A DNA stretch of 64,000 nucleotides. Origin: Platanthera guangdongensis (taxonomy: Eukaryota > Streptophyta > Magnoliopsida > Asparagales > Orchidaceae). Numbering within the stretch: position 1 is the first letter of the stretch; each line of letters opens with the position of its first letter. The stretch covers positions 5,397,371-5,461,370 of the forward strand of contig CM077159.1 of assembly GCA_039583875.1 (NCBI GenBank). Direction: 5' to 3'. The position numbers were made by a program, and so were the translations under genes. Positions 34,301 through 45,195 of the stretch are shown piece after piece. The notes beneath the pieces were generated by a model that was not told the origin of the DNA, searched no databases, and saw nothing but the letters and a program-made list of their open reading frames with translations.

Positions 34301-36006
34301 CTATATGCCATTTATTTAAATTTTGATATTTTACCAAAAACTATAGGAAAATGTTTTCCAAAAATTCCTAAATTTTGGCAGGAGGTAAGTATGCCCTAAT
34401 CATGCATGTGCTCAAAATTTGGGGCCATGGTGACTAATATTGTGACCAGGGCACCCAATTTAATTTCTGCCCTACTCTAGGACCAGTCCTAGGCGAAATG
34501 TCCTACATGACTGTACACTACACCAAAATGTATGATTGGGGTGGCATTTTAAAGGTAAGACTCTAGGCTACATTTTTCATTAAGTGCCTAAGTTCTGGAA
34601 ATGCATCTAAGAGGCCTAAATTTTACATGCAAAAGGACTGAATATATGTGACAGAAAATGTTACTATTCAATACATTATATTAATTTAAATTAATAATCG
34701 GCGCACGAATCTTAAAGTAGAATCGACGGGATCTGGTCATCGTCCCCGATGAGTTAACGGCCACGATTGATTCTACCTGGACGATGTTGGCTGGCCTTTT
34801 CCGGCCAGCTGAGCCACCACCACCGCCGGCGGATATCGCCATCACCTTCGTTAAGGTGGGGGCTAGCGTTTCCCGGCGGTGGGGCCGCCGGAGTTGGCTC
34901 CTCCGGCGAACCCGAGAAAGAAAAGAAAAGCTCGAATTTCTCCATTTCCTCTCATGGCATCGGGCTCGATTGAGCCCGATATCTCCCTAGTTCGATCTAG
35001 AAAGTTAGTACGGGAAGAGGTGAGGTGAAACGCACCTGAATCGGGGCTTGGCTGCGGGTCAGGCGGCGGTTTGCCGTGGTGGTGGTGCGCCGACGAGCTC
35101 CACCCCGAAAGTTCAATTCTCCACCGTTCTCCATGAGTAAGCAGTCGAATTCCACTCCTCTCGGCCTTCTGAAGCTGATGGTGAGCTCTGTTTGGACTGA
35201 GGTGGGCTATAAGTGGAGTTAACTCCAATGTTAGCTCGGTTTTGAGCTTTGGAGGTTTCACCCAGCAGCCATGTGGCTCACAGCCCTGGTTTCCTGCTGG
35301 AATTAAAGAGGGGAGGTCAGCCACCTGGTCTTGGGCAGCCTAAGTCAGCTGATGGGGTGGCCATGTGGCCACCATTTCCTTCATTCCTCTTTCTCTCTCC
35401 TCTTCTCCTAAAAATTCCAATTTTACCCCCTTGCATGTATTCTCTCTCCTGATTTAGAGGGGTAGGGCTGGTCTTGTTCACTTGGGCTGACTATGGGCCA
35501 ATTTTGGTGGGCTTGGTCCAAGGGGAAATGACTAGGCCTTCATTTCACTCTTTAGGTCAATTTGTTGACCAAATTGACTTTTAGGGTTGACTGGTCAACC
35601 ATGGTGGGTGGACTGACCCCACTTGGTGGAAATGGGTCTAGTGGCACCACCCAACTTGGTTTGGGTCAAGGGGGTGCCCCACTTAGGTTAATTAGGCCTA
35701 TGAGTGTGGGTTTGACCAAATTAAGCCCAAGGTTGACTTTGGTCAATTGGGGCCAAAATGTTGACCCAGTGGCATACCCTAGGGTCCACTTAGATTGTCT
35801 TTAGGGTTAGGGCAATGTGGTGGGGTCATGGTGTGGCTAGGGTCCCCACTTAGGCTAGTTTGACCTAGTTTGACTATGGTCTTATAGTGGGCCCCACATG
35901 GCTACCACCCACTACCTAGGGTCAAACCTAGTTGATCTCCTCAAATCTCACCCCATGCCTAACCCAATCTAAGTTGAGGGGTCTAGAAGTAACATGTGAT
36001 GTTACA
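31310..36006 (-). repeat. Gypsy LTR 3, 4,697 bp
   Basis: The 5' LTR of the second internal region on the - strand. It is followed on the right by the target duplication GAGGT and then by gag leader of copia A. The 153-codon - strand frame is at 34863-35324. Confidence 0.9.
32059..32156 (-). other. Twin stem-loops in gypsy LTR 3
   Basis: Same pair of perfect hairpins as in LTR 1 and LTR 2, at the same LTR position. Confidence 0.85.
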
Positions 36007-36067
36007 GAGGTTCACTGAAAAGATATAACAACTAGTAAGAATCCTAAGGATTAACTGAGAATAAATC
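36007..36067 (+). other. Copia A leader after the gypsy insertion
   Basis: Starts with the right-hand target duplication GAGGT and continues the leader that was cut at 12142. No other feature. Confidence 0.7.
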
Positions 36068-36355
36068 ATGGCTCAAAGAAAACAATTCAATCAAACTCCC
36101 AGTCTGCTCTAAAGAAAACTTTAGGATTTGGAAGGAAAGAGTTAGACTCTTCATGGAGGCTGCAGATCAAAGAATATACATCACTGTATTGGAAGGGGTA
36201 AGTGTCAGTTCTTGATGCTAACATAAGGACACCTAAGACCTACTTGGAGATGGACAAGGATGAGATAATTCTGGCCTCTATGTATAAGAGGGCTCAGAAT
36301 ATAATTATCAGTACTATAGATGACTCCACAATCCAAAACTTGATTCATTGTGAAA
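36068..36355 (+). pseudogene. gag: Copia A gag, N-terminal fragment
   Basis: The ATG at 36068 is followed by a frameshift; the matching frame then reads a gag start like that of element B: FRIWKERVRLFMEAAD, ISTIDDSTIQNLIHC. This is the UBN2-type capsid N-terminal domain of Sirevirus gag. The sequence breaks at about 36355, right after the NLIHC motif, and passes into - strand element C. The next part of A's gag, at 54036, resumes about 74 codons later by comparison with B, so roughly 215 bp of gag were deleted here. Confidence 0.75.
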
Positions 36356-36660
36356 TTATCAGACATTTATCCTTGCAGAACTTAACGTCATAACCTTTAT
36401 CACATAACTGACTTACACTGATCAGGTTATGGTTTAACCCTTCAACATAAGCCACGTCGGTGATAGAGATTATACCGTTGGAAATCATACCATAACCTCT
36501 GGTGACTCCTCGATTTGACCCTCCAAAGATGACTTTGGGTCCATTCTCGACTGGAGTGTAATCACGCAGCAGGCTTCTTGTCCCGGTCATATGCCGGGAG
36601 CATCCACTGTCCAAATACCAGATCGGCGTTTTGGTGGCCTTTGGACATTCCTGCAAAACA
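36352..36660 (-). pseudogene. pol: Copia C protease region, 3' truncated
   Basis: The frame holds the copia protease start: [20 protein letters not shown], with the catalytic Asp-Ser-Gly, a glycine-rich stretch, and NHNLISVSQLCDKGYDVKF, which leads into the GAG-pre-integrase domain. It stops at the breakpoint around 36352, so integrase and everything after it are lost. Upstream, a TAA and the pyrimidine-rich TTTTGTTTTGCAGG separate it from gag, as in A and B. Confidence 0.8.
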
Positions 36661-36729
36661 AAATTAATTTGCCTTAGGAACCCAATCGAACTTGGGTCCT
36701 AGATTCCTGGTTAGCACACTCCCCCTCGG

Positions 36730-38946
36730 TTAGTTAACCCTACGAGTGGTCGGTCTCGCATTGCTAACATGGGGAGTCTCGTAGTTCCTTGGATTAAACC
36801 AACAATCCACGGCAAAGTGACCGACTTTGCCACAGCACCAACAGTCAAATCTGTTGTACCTCTTCCTAGGCTCCTGCCTTACCCTGGGAACGGTGGGTAC
36901 TGCTGGGGCCTTGGATCTGGAGGTGGAGGCCTCATGGTGACAACAGTCGCATGACTTTGTCACCTTCTGTATAACATGCTTGGCTTTTGGTGCCTGCTTT
37001 CCATTATGGCCGCTAGAGAACGGACCATAATTTCCTATATGGATTTCCTCATAAGGTGCCTTGAAGGCACTCTCACCGAAGTTCCGGGGAAAGTTCCAAC
37101 CGTCATACCGGCTCTTTGGCTTTGCAACCGAGGGACGGAAATGATGCCCAAATATTGACTCAAAGTCCTGTTGGTTGCAAGGAAAGCCAGGCTTTCTGAA
37201 CGCAACAGGACTAAGAGGAGCCTTACCATTTTCATCAGCAGAGGCCTTCTTGGCGGCCTTATTCTTCCTCTGGTTCTTGTTCCTCCTAGATGAAGAACCA
37301 GATACCCCTATATGCCCCAAGCCAGCTCCTTTGGCCTGAGCAGAGAAGGTATCAACGACTGGAAGAACTGTTTTTGGCATGGAGAAGCTCTTGACGATCT
37401 TCCTTTCTGCCGCAAGTAGTTCTTCCAACTTGTCGACTTCCTCCTGCTTTAGATCAAGGAGCTTCAAAGACTCTGAATGCTTGGAAGTCAGGTCAAGGTG
37501 TTCCTGTCGGAGAGAAATCAAGCTAGTGACCTCTTCCCTTAGGGATACACACTCACCCTTAAGGAATTTTACTTCCTTCTTCTCAGCCTTCAGTCTCTTT
37601 CGGCACTCATCGAAAGTGTTGAGCAGAAGCTCATACTTCTCGAGGAGCTCAGCTTCACGGGCTGAAGGGCCATCCTCAGGTTCATCATCCTGAGACTCAG
37701 GATCAGAGTCGGAGTCGGAGAGAGGGGTGTGAGCTTTTACCTTCCCAGTAAATGGGGGACATTCTCCTTCTGAGTCGGAGCGACCCACCAGCCCGAAGTA
37801 GGCTTCCTCATCATCACTGGAGTCTGAAGAATCAGACTCACTTAGTGTATTTGGCCTTCTTGCGATGTAGCTCCGCTCCTTCTTCTTATCTCTGGAGGAT
37901 TTGAGCTCCTCTCCTTTCCCTTTTTCTCTTTTGCTTTGATGGCAGTCGGCCACGACGTGTCCTGGCTTATTGCATCCAAAGCAAATAATATCAGAAGAAC
38001 GATGTTTGTTAGGTTTAGATGCATACCTGTCAGAAGAATAATTTTTCTTCTGATGCCTGGAGGAGGAGCTGTCTTTCGTTCTTTGATTCCTCATCTTGAG
38101 GAACTTCTTGAACTCTCGGGTGATGAGGGAGAAATCCTCCTCCGACAGCTCTGAGCCGGAGGAGCATGGTTCAGAGTCCTCCTCCTCTTCCTTATTCCTC
38201 GCACGGTATGACATCGCACCCTTGCCCTTTCTGGAGTAACTGGCTTTTAGGGCCACAGTCTTTTCTTTTGCAGCAGCCTTCTCTGCTTCTTCCTCTGCCT
38301 TCCTGGTGTTCAGCTGAAGTTCATAGGACATCAGCTTCCCAAACAGGATTTGTGGATCAGTTTCTGCTAGTCTGCCAAATTCTCTGATGGCGCAGATCTT
38401 TGTGTCCCATTCCTTAGTAAGGGACCTAAGGAATTTGTCATTGAGTTCACCATTGGTGAACACTCTTCCGTAGCCCTTGAGGGCGTTGACAATCTTTAGG
38501 AAGTTCTCGTATGTGACTCCGATCTCTTCCTTAGGCCCTTGCCTGAAGGCCTCATATTTTTGGTTCAGGAGGGATCTCCGATCATCCCTCACTTCATCCG
38601 TGCCCTCCATTAGGATGATCAGGCACTGCCAGATCTCCTGAGCAGTCCTGCAGTTGCTGAAATTTTGCATCATGGAATCATCAACTGCGCTCACCAGAAT
38701 GTTTCGTGCCTTCTTGTCCAGTCCCACGAGCACCATCTCGTCTTTGTCCATTTCAGAAAGTGTCTTCGGCACCTTCTTGGTGGGATCGATGGTGGAGGCC
38801 TTGGTGGGGACATAAGGTCACTCCTCCACGATCATGAAGAGTCGAGGATCGACTGCTTCCATGTAAAACCTGATTCTTTCCTTCCAGATCGGAAAGTTTA
38901 GCCTGGTGCATACTGGGATCTTGCCGGAGAACTTGAGCCTGTCCAT
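36730..38946 (-). pseudogene. gag: Copia C gag with one internal stop
   Basis: From the ATG at 38946 the frame spans 739 codons with one stop, TGA at 38820-38818 (a Gly codon in element B). Order: capsid N-terminal domain (FPIWKERIRFYMEA), UBN2 region (RRSLLNQKYEAF, ELNDKFLRSLTKEWDTKICAI), acidic Ser-rich stretches, first CCHC knuckle CFGCNKPGHVVADC, a long Glu/Lys-rich coiled coil, and a second knuckle CWCCGKVGHFAVDC near the C-terminus. Two knuckles and a coiled coil are typical of Sirevirus gag. Only the single stop seems to break it. Confidence 0.85.
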
Positions 38947-39022
38947 AGTAGATATTTGTCTTCTTCTTGACACTAGGGGCAGGATTCAACTCAAGGTGTT
39001 GACCTTTTTGATGAGTAACCTG

Positions 39023-39034
39023 GCTCTGATACCA
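39023..39034 (-). promoter_or_regulatory. Primer binding site of copia C
   Basis: On the - strand TGGTATCAGAGC, a perfect complement of the initiator tRNA-Met end, two bases inside the LTR. Confidence 0.9.
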
Positions 39035-39036
39035 CT

Positions 39037-39857
39037 TGAAAGTCCACCTAGTGTCAGCTATGTGCACCTGTGGGGGGGGGGGGGGGGAATAGGTGACGAG
39101 TAGCGCTTTTGCGGAATTTACGAACGTACCTGCACAATAAAAATAGAAAGCACAGCACACAGAATACACAGGCAAATTATAGTGGTTCCCCGACTTGGGT
39201 ACATCCACTTTCCCCCTTCGACCTATCTCCCCAACAAGGGACGACTCGGTCACTTCTCCAACGGGATTGAAATCCAATCCCTGCACTAACGGAAGGAACC
39301 CTTCCACACGTGAGAGTCAACACTCCCACAAAACGGGTTGCACCCAACCCTTACAATACGGAACAATCGTTCCTTTACAACAAAAGTAAATATGGAAAGT
39401 ACACGAGATACAAACTTCGTTTGGAGACTACGGTGTTCCTCTTCGTTCGACGACGTGTTCGTGAAGTCAACGAAAAGTCTATAACCTTGGTCTCTCTTGG
39501 AAAGGATCTTCCCGAAACCGGCGGCGGCAATCCGAGCGGCGGCTTGGTTCGGGATCGACGGCAACGACGATGCGCGGCAGCAGTACTTCTGAGATCCAAT
39601 CTTCGTTGTAAAGCAAACTAGGTCTACCAACGGTCACTCTAGGATCGGTCGTCTCGATTGATTCGGACGGGGGAGTTTTTCCCGGTCAACAAATCGAGAG
39701 ACAAGGGATCTCTGGATAGACACGTGAGACTCAAGCTTTACTAAGCTTCTGTCGCCGGAGATCGGGAAGAATTGCGATCAGCAGCGGCGACGGACTTGCA
39801 CGAGCGGCGACGGAGGCGGCGGAGAGATTTCGCGATTTTAGGGTTCCACTCGCTCGG
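39037..39857 (-). repeat. 5' LTR of copia C, 3' part
   Basis: Starts (on + strand) TGAAAGTCCACC beside the primer site, with a run of 15-16 G at about 39071-39086, and ends at the insertion point of element B. The remaining part lies at 53163-54035; together the LTR is about 1,694 bp. Contains GC-rich leader sequence with CGGCGG repeats. Confidence 0.8.
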
Positions 39858-40794
39858 TGAAAGATATGGTACCTAAACACCTAGAGGGGGGGGGGGTGAA
39901 TAGGTGACCTAAACCTTTTTGAAACTTTGTTGGCAGCAAAACAGTTATCTCACAGATTTCTACAGCTAACAGCAATAACAAAATATAAACTGCTAATCCA
40001 CAGCACAGCACAGCACAACAGACACACAAATTTATAGTGGTTCCCCAATCTTTGGGTACATCCACTTTCCCCCTTCGCCTATCTAGCAGTGTACTAGATT
40101 CGGCCAAACTTCTCCACTATCTCAGAACCCAACTAGGTTCCTACACCTCAGGCCCAAAGCCTTACACTCAGCCACCAAGGCCTACACTCAGCCACCCAGG
40201 CCTACACTCAGCCAATCAAGGCCTACACTCAGCCAATTAAGGCCTACACTCAGAGTTCTTCAACTCCTACACTCAGGCAACCAAGCCCTACCCTCAGCCT
40301 TTATAATACAGGCTTACAATTCACTCAGATCCAATGGATCCTACAAGTTAAAATTGAATTACAATAACTAACTCTACAACTCAGAAAATAAGAGAGGAGT
40401 TGAGAGTTTCTTGAAGAGTTCTTGGAAGAACTCAGCTAGATCCAAACTGACTTAGCTTCCTTCAAAGCTTCTTGAGTAGAACTGAATTAGTCTGAATCCT
40501 CTGCAGTTGATCCTTGACCTCTGCTTCTTGAGATCCAGATGATTCTGAATCCTTCTTCTCAGCCATAGTTCCAAAGACTGAATTCTTGATTGGAGCTCTC
40601 TCTCCAACTTCTTAGATCTGCTGTTGGACAGCAAGATCTTCTTGATTTGTATCACTTGGATAACTTGATCAGCAACCCCTTGAACAAATCTCTTAGATTA
40701 TTCTGCACTGGGTCAGAACTTAATCTTCTTAACAATACTTCTTTTCAACTTCTTATTAACACCTTATCAACCACCTTTCTGTAAACAGTCTGTG

Positions 40795-40804
40795 CCTATT
40801 TATA
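40795..40804 (-). promoter_or_regulatory. TATA box of 3' LTR B
   Basis: TATAAATAGG on the - strand, about 135 bp downstream of the palindrome array. The same 10-mer occurs in the internal promoter before ORF3. Confidence 0.75.
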
Positions 40805-40937
40805 GGCCTTCTTCATGGTAACCGGCTGGTCCGGTTCATAACTGACTTCTGACATCTCTGACAAGTGCTGTAAACCGGCTGGAACGGCAGCTGTCATGTC
40901 ATCCAGTCAATTCTTGAAATTCTCTAACTGTCAGATA

Positions 40938-41872
40938 GTGTCGAGACTTTCTGTTCTTAAGTGTCGACACTTATAGATCAAGTGTCGACACATGTTGTGT
41001 AAGTGTCGACACAAGTCTACAAGGTGTCGACACAACTCCTTATATGTCTCGACACAGATTCTTCTTCAAGTGTCGACACTGAAATTAAGTGTCGACACAA
41101 GTACTTGATCTTCTGTAACTTGTTGAATTCTTCTAAGTGTCGACACATCTCCTTTGTGTCGACACATCTTCATGTGTTGAAACTGTCAAGTGTCGACACT
41201 GCTTCTTGGTGTCGACACAAGTCTTCAATTTTGTTTCTTCAGATGAGTGTCGACACATTCCCTTAGTGTCGACACTTGTACTTAGAATATTTTGTAAACT
41301 TTTCTGTTCTTTGCTAAGTGTCGACACAGCTTCTTGTGGCGACACTTTCTTCAAGTGTAGAGTCTTCAACTAAGTGTCGACACATTGTGCTGGGTGTCGA
41401 CACTTTCTTCAAGTGTTGACTCTTCTGGTTGTGTGTCGACACATTGTGCTGAGTGTCGACACATACTTCAAGTGTTGACTCCTTTGAGTGTGTGTCGACA
41501 CATTGTGCTGAGTGTCGACACATTCTTCATATGTTGACTCTGCTGATTGAGTGTCGACACATTGTGTTGAGTGTCGACACTTGTCCTTAGTCTCTGCAGA
41601 ATTTTGCTGAGTGTCGACACAACTCCAAGTGTCGACACTTTCTGATGTAGACTCAGCTCTTCTAGGTGTCGACACTTCTGCTAAGTGTCGACACAGCTTT
41701 TCTGCATTCTTCTTCACTGAGTGTCGACACAGCTCCAAGTGTCGACACTTTCTGTCTGGTGTCGACTCTTCTTCTCAGGTGTCGACACAATTACTCCAAG
41801 TGTCGACACTGCTTGTCTGGGTGTCGACACAAGCTTTCTCAAGTGTCGACACTTTCCCTCTGGGTGTCGACA
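40938..41872. repeat. GTGTCGACAC palindrome array, 3' LTR B
   Basis: I count about 32 perfect copies of the self-complementary 10-mer GTGTCGACAC (SalI core GTCGAC) and several one-base variants in about 930 bp, with spacers of 4-40 bases. Neighbouring copies can pair in cis. The short frames rich in VSTQ, VDT and CRH on both strands are translations of this repeat, not genes. Confidence 0.95.
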
Positions 41873-42019
41873 CATGGACTTAGAAAGTTTTTAGCTTCAG
41901 TCCAATGAATACCTAACCTGCACAAGTAACTCAAACATACATCAAATACATTATGATGTATATCATTGAGTTGGGTGAGGCTTCTTCAAATCAGGTACAT
42001 TTGACCAATGTACCCAACA

Positions 42020-42036
42020 ATCTCCCCCTATTTGGA
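42020..42036 (-). promoter_or_regulatory. Polypurine tract of element B
   Basis: On the - strand CCAAATAGGGGGAGAT runs directly into the 3' LTR start TGTTGGG. It primes plus-strand DNA synthesis. Confidence 0.85.
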
Positions 42037-42315
42037 GAAGTCATAACCCTTAGTCAATGATATACACCATTCATAATTAAAAATTACAAAATGATGAAAA
42101 GCAGATTATAATCAGCAGGGTTAACATGAACATGTAAAACTTCACACATATACACATTCAACATTCCAGAACAAATAAGAAACAAACACATTTCAGAACA
42201 ATCATACTATATTTATCATATATTGTTCTAACATTGTTCCTTATACATTTTCAATGTTGTACAAAAATGTTTTTCATTTAAAAGATTACAACAAGCTTCA
42301 AGTTTAATTCCTAAT
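42037..42315 (-). other. Spacer between ORF3 and 3' LTR of B
   Basis: AT-rich, no reading frame of note; probable 3' untranslated part of the element transcript. Confidence 0.6.
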
Positions 42316-45162
42316 CTATTTCTGATCAGGTTCTTTGATAACAATTCCTTTTCCAGCTTTAACTTGAGCTTTGACAGCAGCAGTAGCAGTAGGCTCAGCA
42401 TCAGCAGGCTTCTTGCCTTTTGAGTCTTTCTTCTTTTGTTCTTCAGCCTTGATTTTCTGTCTCTCAAAATAATGATAGGGCTTAGGAAAGTACTTGCTAG
42501 GCTCCACTGCAGCAGGAGGTAGCTTTCCTAACTTAGCCTTTCTTCTGTACTGGACAATGGCTTCCTGCCTGATCTCATGCTTCCTCCATTCAGCTTCTGA
42601 GAACCACTTGTTTCTATCAGTAGTGTTGTCTTTAGCAGCTTTCCAGGCAGTTAGAATGATATTTCTAGAGGTAGGGCTCCACTGTTCAAAATCTGGCTTT
42701 TGTTCTGCTAGTTCCCTAAACCTCTTCTTTGACAGCCTTGTCTCTTCTTCTTTGTCCAAAACCTCTTGCATAGCTGTTGTTATAGGTTGAACAACCTTTT
42801 CCAGAACAACATTAGACTTTCCAGCAGTTGGACTATACATTGTGCTGACTTCTGCATGAACCATGTCAAAATCTGGAGGTGGATAGATCACCTGAGCTAC
42901 TTCCTATTGCTCACCTCCAAGATATGCACTTTGAATTCCTGATTCAGCAACATTATCATCATCACACAGGGGAGGATAGCCCAGTGTAGCTCTGATGGAG
43001 TTAGATATCCATTTGGCATGGTCAGAGCTAGCTTTGACTAACACTCTCTCCCCCTTTATGACTTCTTGTGCAACATGGTCTCTGACATCATCCTTTTGGA
43101 ATCTGATCTGACTGTCCAAATACCTGATCCCATCTTTAAAATAAGGTCTAAGCTTTGTAAGCTGTTCAGAAATGACCTTCTATGAATCCTTGATTGCAGT
43201 CTTGACAGCATCAATTTCTTCTTGAAATACTTTATCAAATTCAGCCTTAACTGCAGTAGATGATGTTGAAGGTTCAGCAGTCTTATTCTTTAGTTCAGTG
43301 ACTATAGCATTGTGAGAAGCTGTCAGATTGTCATTCATCCTTATTTGATTTTCCAGCACATAGCCCTGCTTCAATGCTATATCATCTATTTTTTCCTTTA
43401 TCTTTTCTTGGTGTGTAGCCAGGAACACTACAGCATTTCCACCCTTGTGAAAGCATTCATTCATTTCTTTCTTATCCAGGTTCATCTCAAACCTTATTGA
43501 CTTGATATCTTGAGCTAAATCAAGCTGTAGGGACTTGTGCCCTTCATCCACATAGGCTTCTATTGCCTTTCTTTGTTCATCCATCTTGATTTGCAGTGCA
43601 ATCAGTAGAGCACTATAGTCAACAGTTGGGGCTTGTTGAACTATTGGCTGTGGGGCTACAGATTGCAAGGCTTTCTTGTAACTCTGACTTCTTCTTTTGA
43701 AGACAAAGAGTTTCTTCTTCTTAGCTTGTTCAGCCTCATCTTCCTCGGACTCTGAAGAACTGGCTATATCAACCCTGTCCTTAGGGCTTGATGGTTTGTC
43801 AGCTTGCACATCAAGTGCTTTCTCACTTTCTTGCCTGACAGGCTCTTCCACAACTTGCAGTTGCTCCCCCTCAGCAGCAGCACCCTTCTCTTCAGCAGCA
43901 GCAACTTTATCCATGTCAAAGTCCTCTTGATCCAAGTTTAGAAATAGGTCTTCCATGGTAAATTCAACTGGTGACTGTGCAGGAGAAGTACTGGGTTCAT
44001 TAACTACTTTATCAGGAACCACTTCTAGGATAACTGATGTGTATTGGAGAACAACATCTGGTTCTTGATTTGCTTGCTGAGTTTGCTGATGGACATCAGA
44101 CAAATCAGAATCTATTACAGAAAGATCTAAAGTATTGAGGTCAGTAAGTACCTCTTGGATAATGATTGTGGCTTGCTCACTGTCCAAAGTAGAGGGTTCT
44201 TCTACTGCTGGAAGCTCCCCCTGGCTTGGATCCTTATACTTGGGGCTAGCTGGAGGCAGCTCCCCCTGGATTTCAGCTGTCTCTTGAGGAGCAGGAGACT
44301 TCTCTGCAGCCACTTTCTCTTGACTATCAGGAGTGAAAACAACTTGTTCTTCACTACCTGAACTGCTGGAGGACTCCTGTGTCACAGGAGCTATCTTCCT
44401 CTTCTTCTTTGGAGGTGAAGCTTTCTTAGTAACTGGCTTCTCTGGGGTAGGTATTTCCTTAGATAGTACTCTTTCCCACCTGGAAAATATCCTCATATCC
44501 ATCCTTCTCATATGGTTGATCTTGCTACCAGTAGCATTGCTCATTACCTCTGGTATTGTACCAGCCAGGTAGAGACTAAGTATTCTGCCCAGATTGGGCT
44601 TCTTCAGACTTTCTTTAATTTTCTCATACACAACCATTGACTAATCTGTTTTTAGGTTGAAGATAATTCTGGTCATAACACTGAACATGGAGGCTGACAC
44701 CCTGTCATGCCCTCTAGTCTTGCTGAGTAGAACTTTGCCTACAATTTCAGACAGAAATTTTCCTTGGTTATTCATTCCTTTTCTGTTAAATACAGATCCT
44801 ATCTTCATCTTAGGATCTAGGCCACACCAACTTAGGGCTTCCTTGGTCTTGGATGTAGAAACTTCATCTTCTGCTTGAATTTTAGGTAGCTGAAGTACCT
44901 TTCTCAGAGTTTTGGGTGAAATCTTGACCTTGGTTCCATGTATTCTTGATTTGATTCTGTAACCTGAGTCATCTACTACAGCTCCAGTAAGGAATTCAAG
45001 AACTTCCTTCTTCCATATTTTGGTTGGTTCGGAAACCAAGTACTCCAATCCAGAATCGGTGACTAGGGTTAACACCGATTTGATTTCTTGATCGCCATCG
45101 TCGAACGCGCCACGAACCAGTTCATAGCCTTCATTGACGTTCTCCTCGAGCTTGGGAGCCAT
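42316..45162 (-). pseudogene. ORF3 of element B (Sirevirus extra ORF), three in-frame TAG codons
   Basis: From the ATG at 45162 (MAPK) one frame extends 949 codons to a TAG at 42316, broken only by TAG at codons 174 (44643-44641), 661 (43182-43180) and 753 (42906-42904). The first 250 residues match ORF3 of element A closely (EALSWCGL, INHMRRMDMRI) and look like the conserved plant-transposon-protein domain found near such elements. The middle is acidic and Ser/Glu-rich, then a probable coiled coil; the C-terminal part is Lys/Glu-rich. The place after pol is that of the Sirevirus envelope-like gene, but I see no clear signal peptide or membrane segment. At codon 174 element A has Trp, so TAG is a mutation there. 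Readthrough of all three is possible but less likely. Confidence 0.75.
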
Positions 45163-45195
45163 TAGGGTTTGTAGAATTAGTCTTTAGGAAAGAGA

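Larger units (their letters stand above)
12143..36006 (-). mobile_element. Tandem Ty3/gypsy (Tekay-like) element: three LTRs, two internal regions
   Basis: Three LTRs (12143-16836, 21727-26417, 31310-36006) enclose two nearly identical internal regions (16837-21726 and 26418-31309). The 5-bp GAGGT occurs directly outside both outer ends (12138-12142 and 36007-36011), so the whole array behaves as one insertion. All coding is on the - strand. The integrase ends in a chromodomain, and an ATTTCGGGGACGAAAT-like block precedes the 3' LTR, both typical of Tekay/Del chromoviruses. Unequal crossing-over between the two LTRs of one insertion is the simplest origin. Confidence 0.9.
39858..42019 (-). 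repeat. 3' LTR of element B
   Basis: Ends TG...CA on both strands (TGAAAGATATGG to ACCCAACA on +). Contains a palindrome array, the TATA box, and at 39886-39897 a G-run followed by GTGAATAGGTGACC. Next to it inside the element is the polypurine tract. Confidence 0.95.

Noticed and set aside
39071..39086. G-runs near LTR ends (also 5838-5851, 39886-39897, 51020-51032) as a novel motif
   Set aside because: A C-run before the LTR end is a usual feature of plant copia LTRs; its length differences are normal homopolymer slippage.
40938..41872. CRISPR-like look: short palindromic repeats with varied spacers
   Set aside because: Repeats are only 10 bp, spacing is irregular (4-40), the array lies in a plant LTR and is duplicated in the other LTR, and there are no cas genes.
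41003..41908. Several open frames rich in VSTQ, SVDT and CRH on both strands (also at 45177-45671 and 52141-53046)
   Set aside because: They are six-frame readings of the GTGTCGACAC repeat, which has no stop in most frames.
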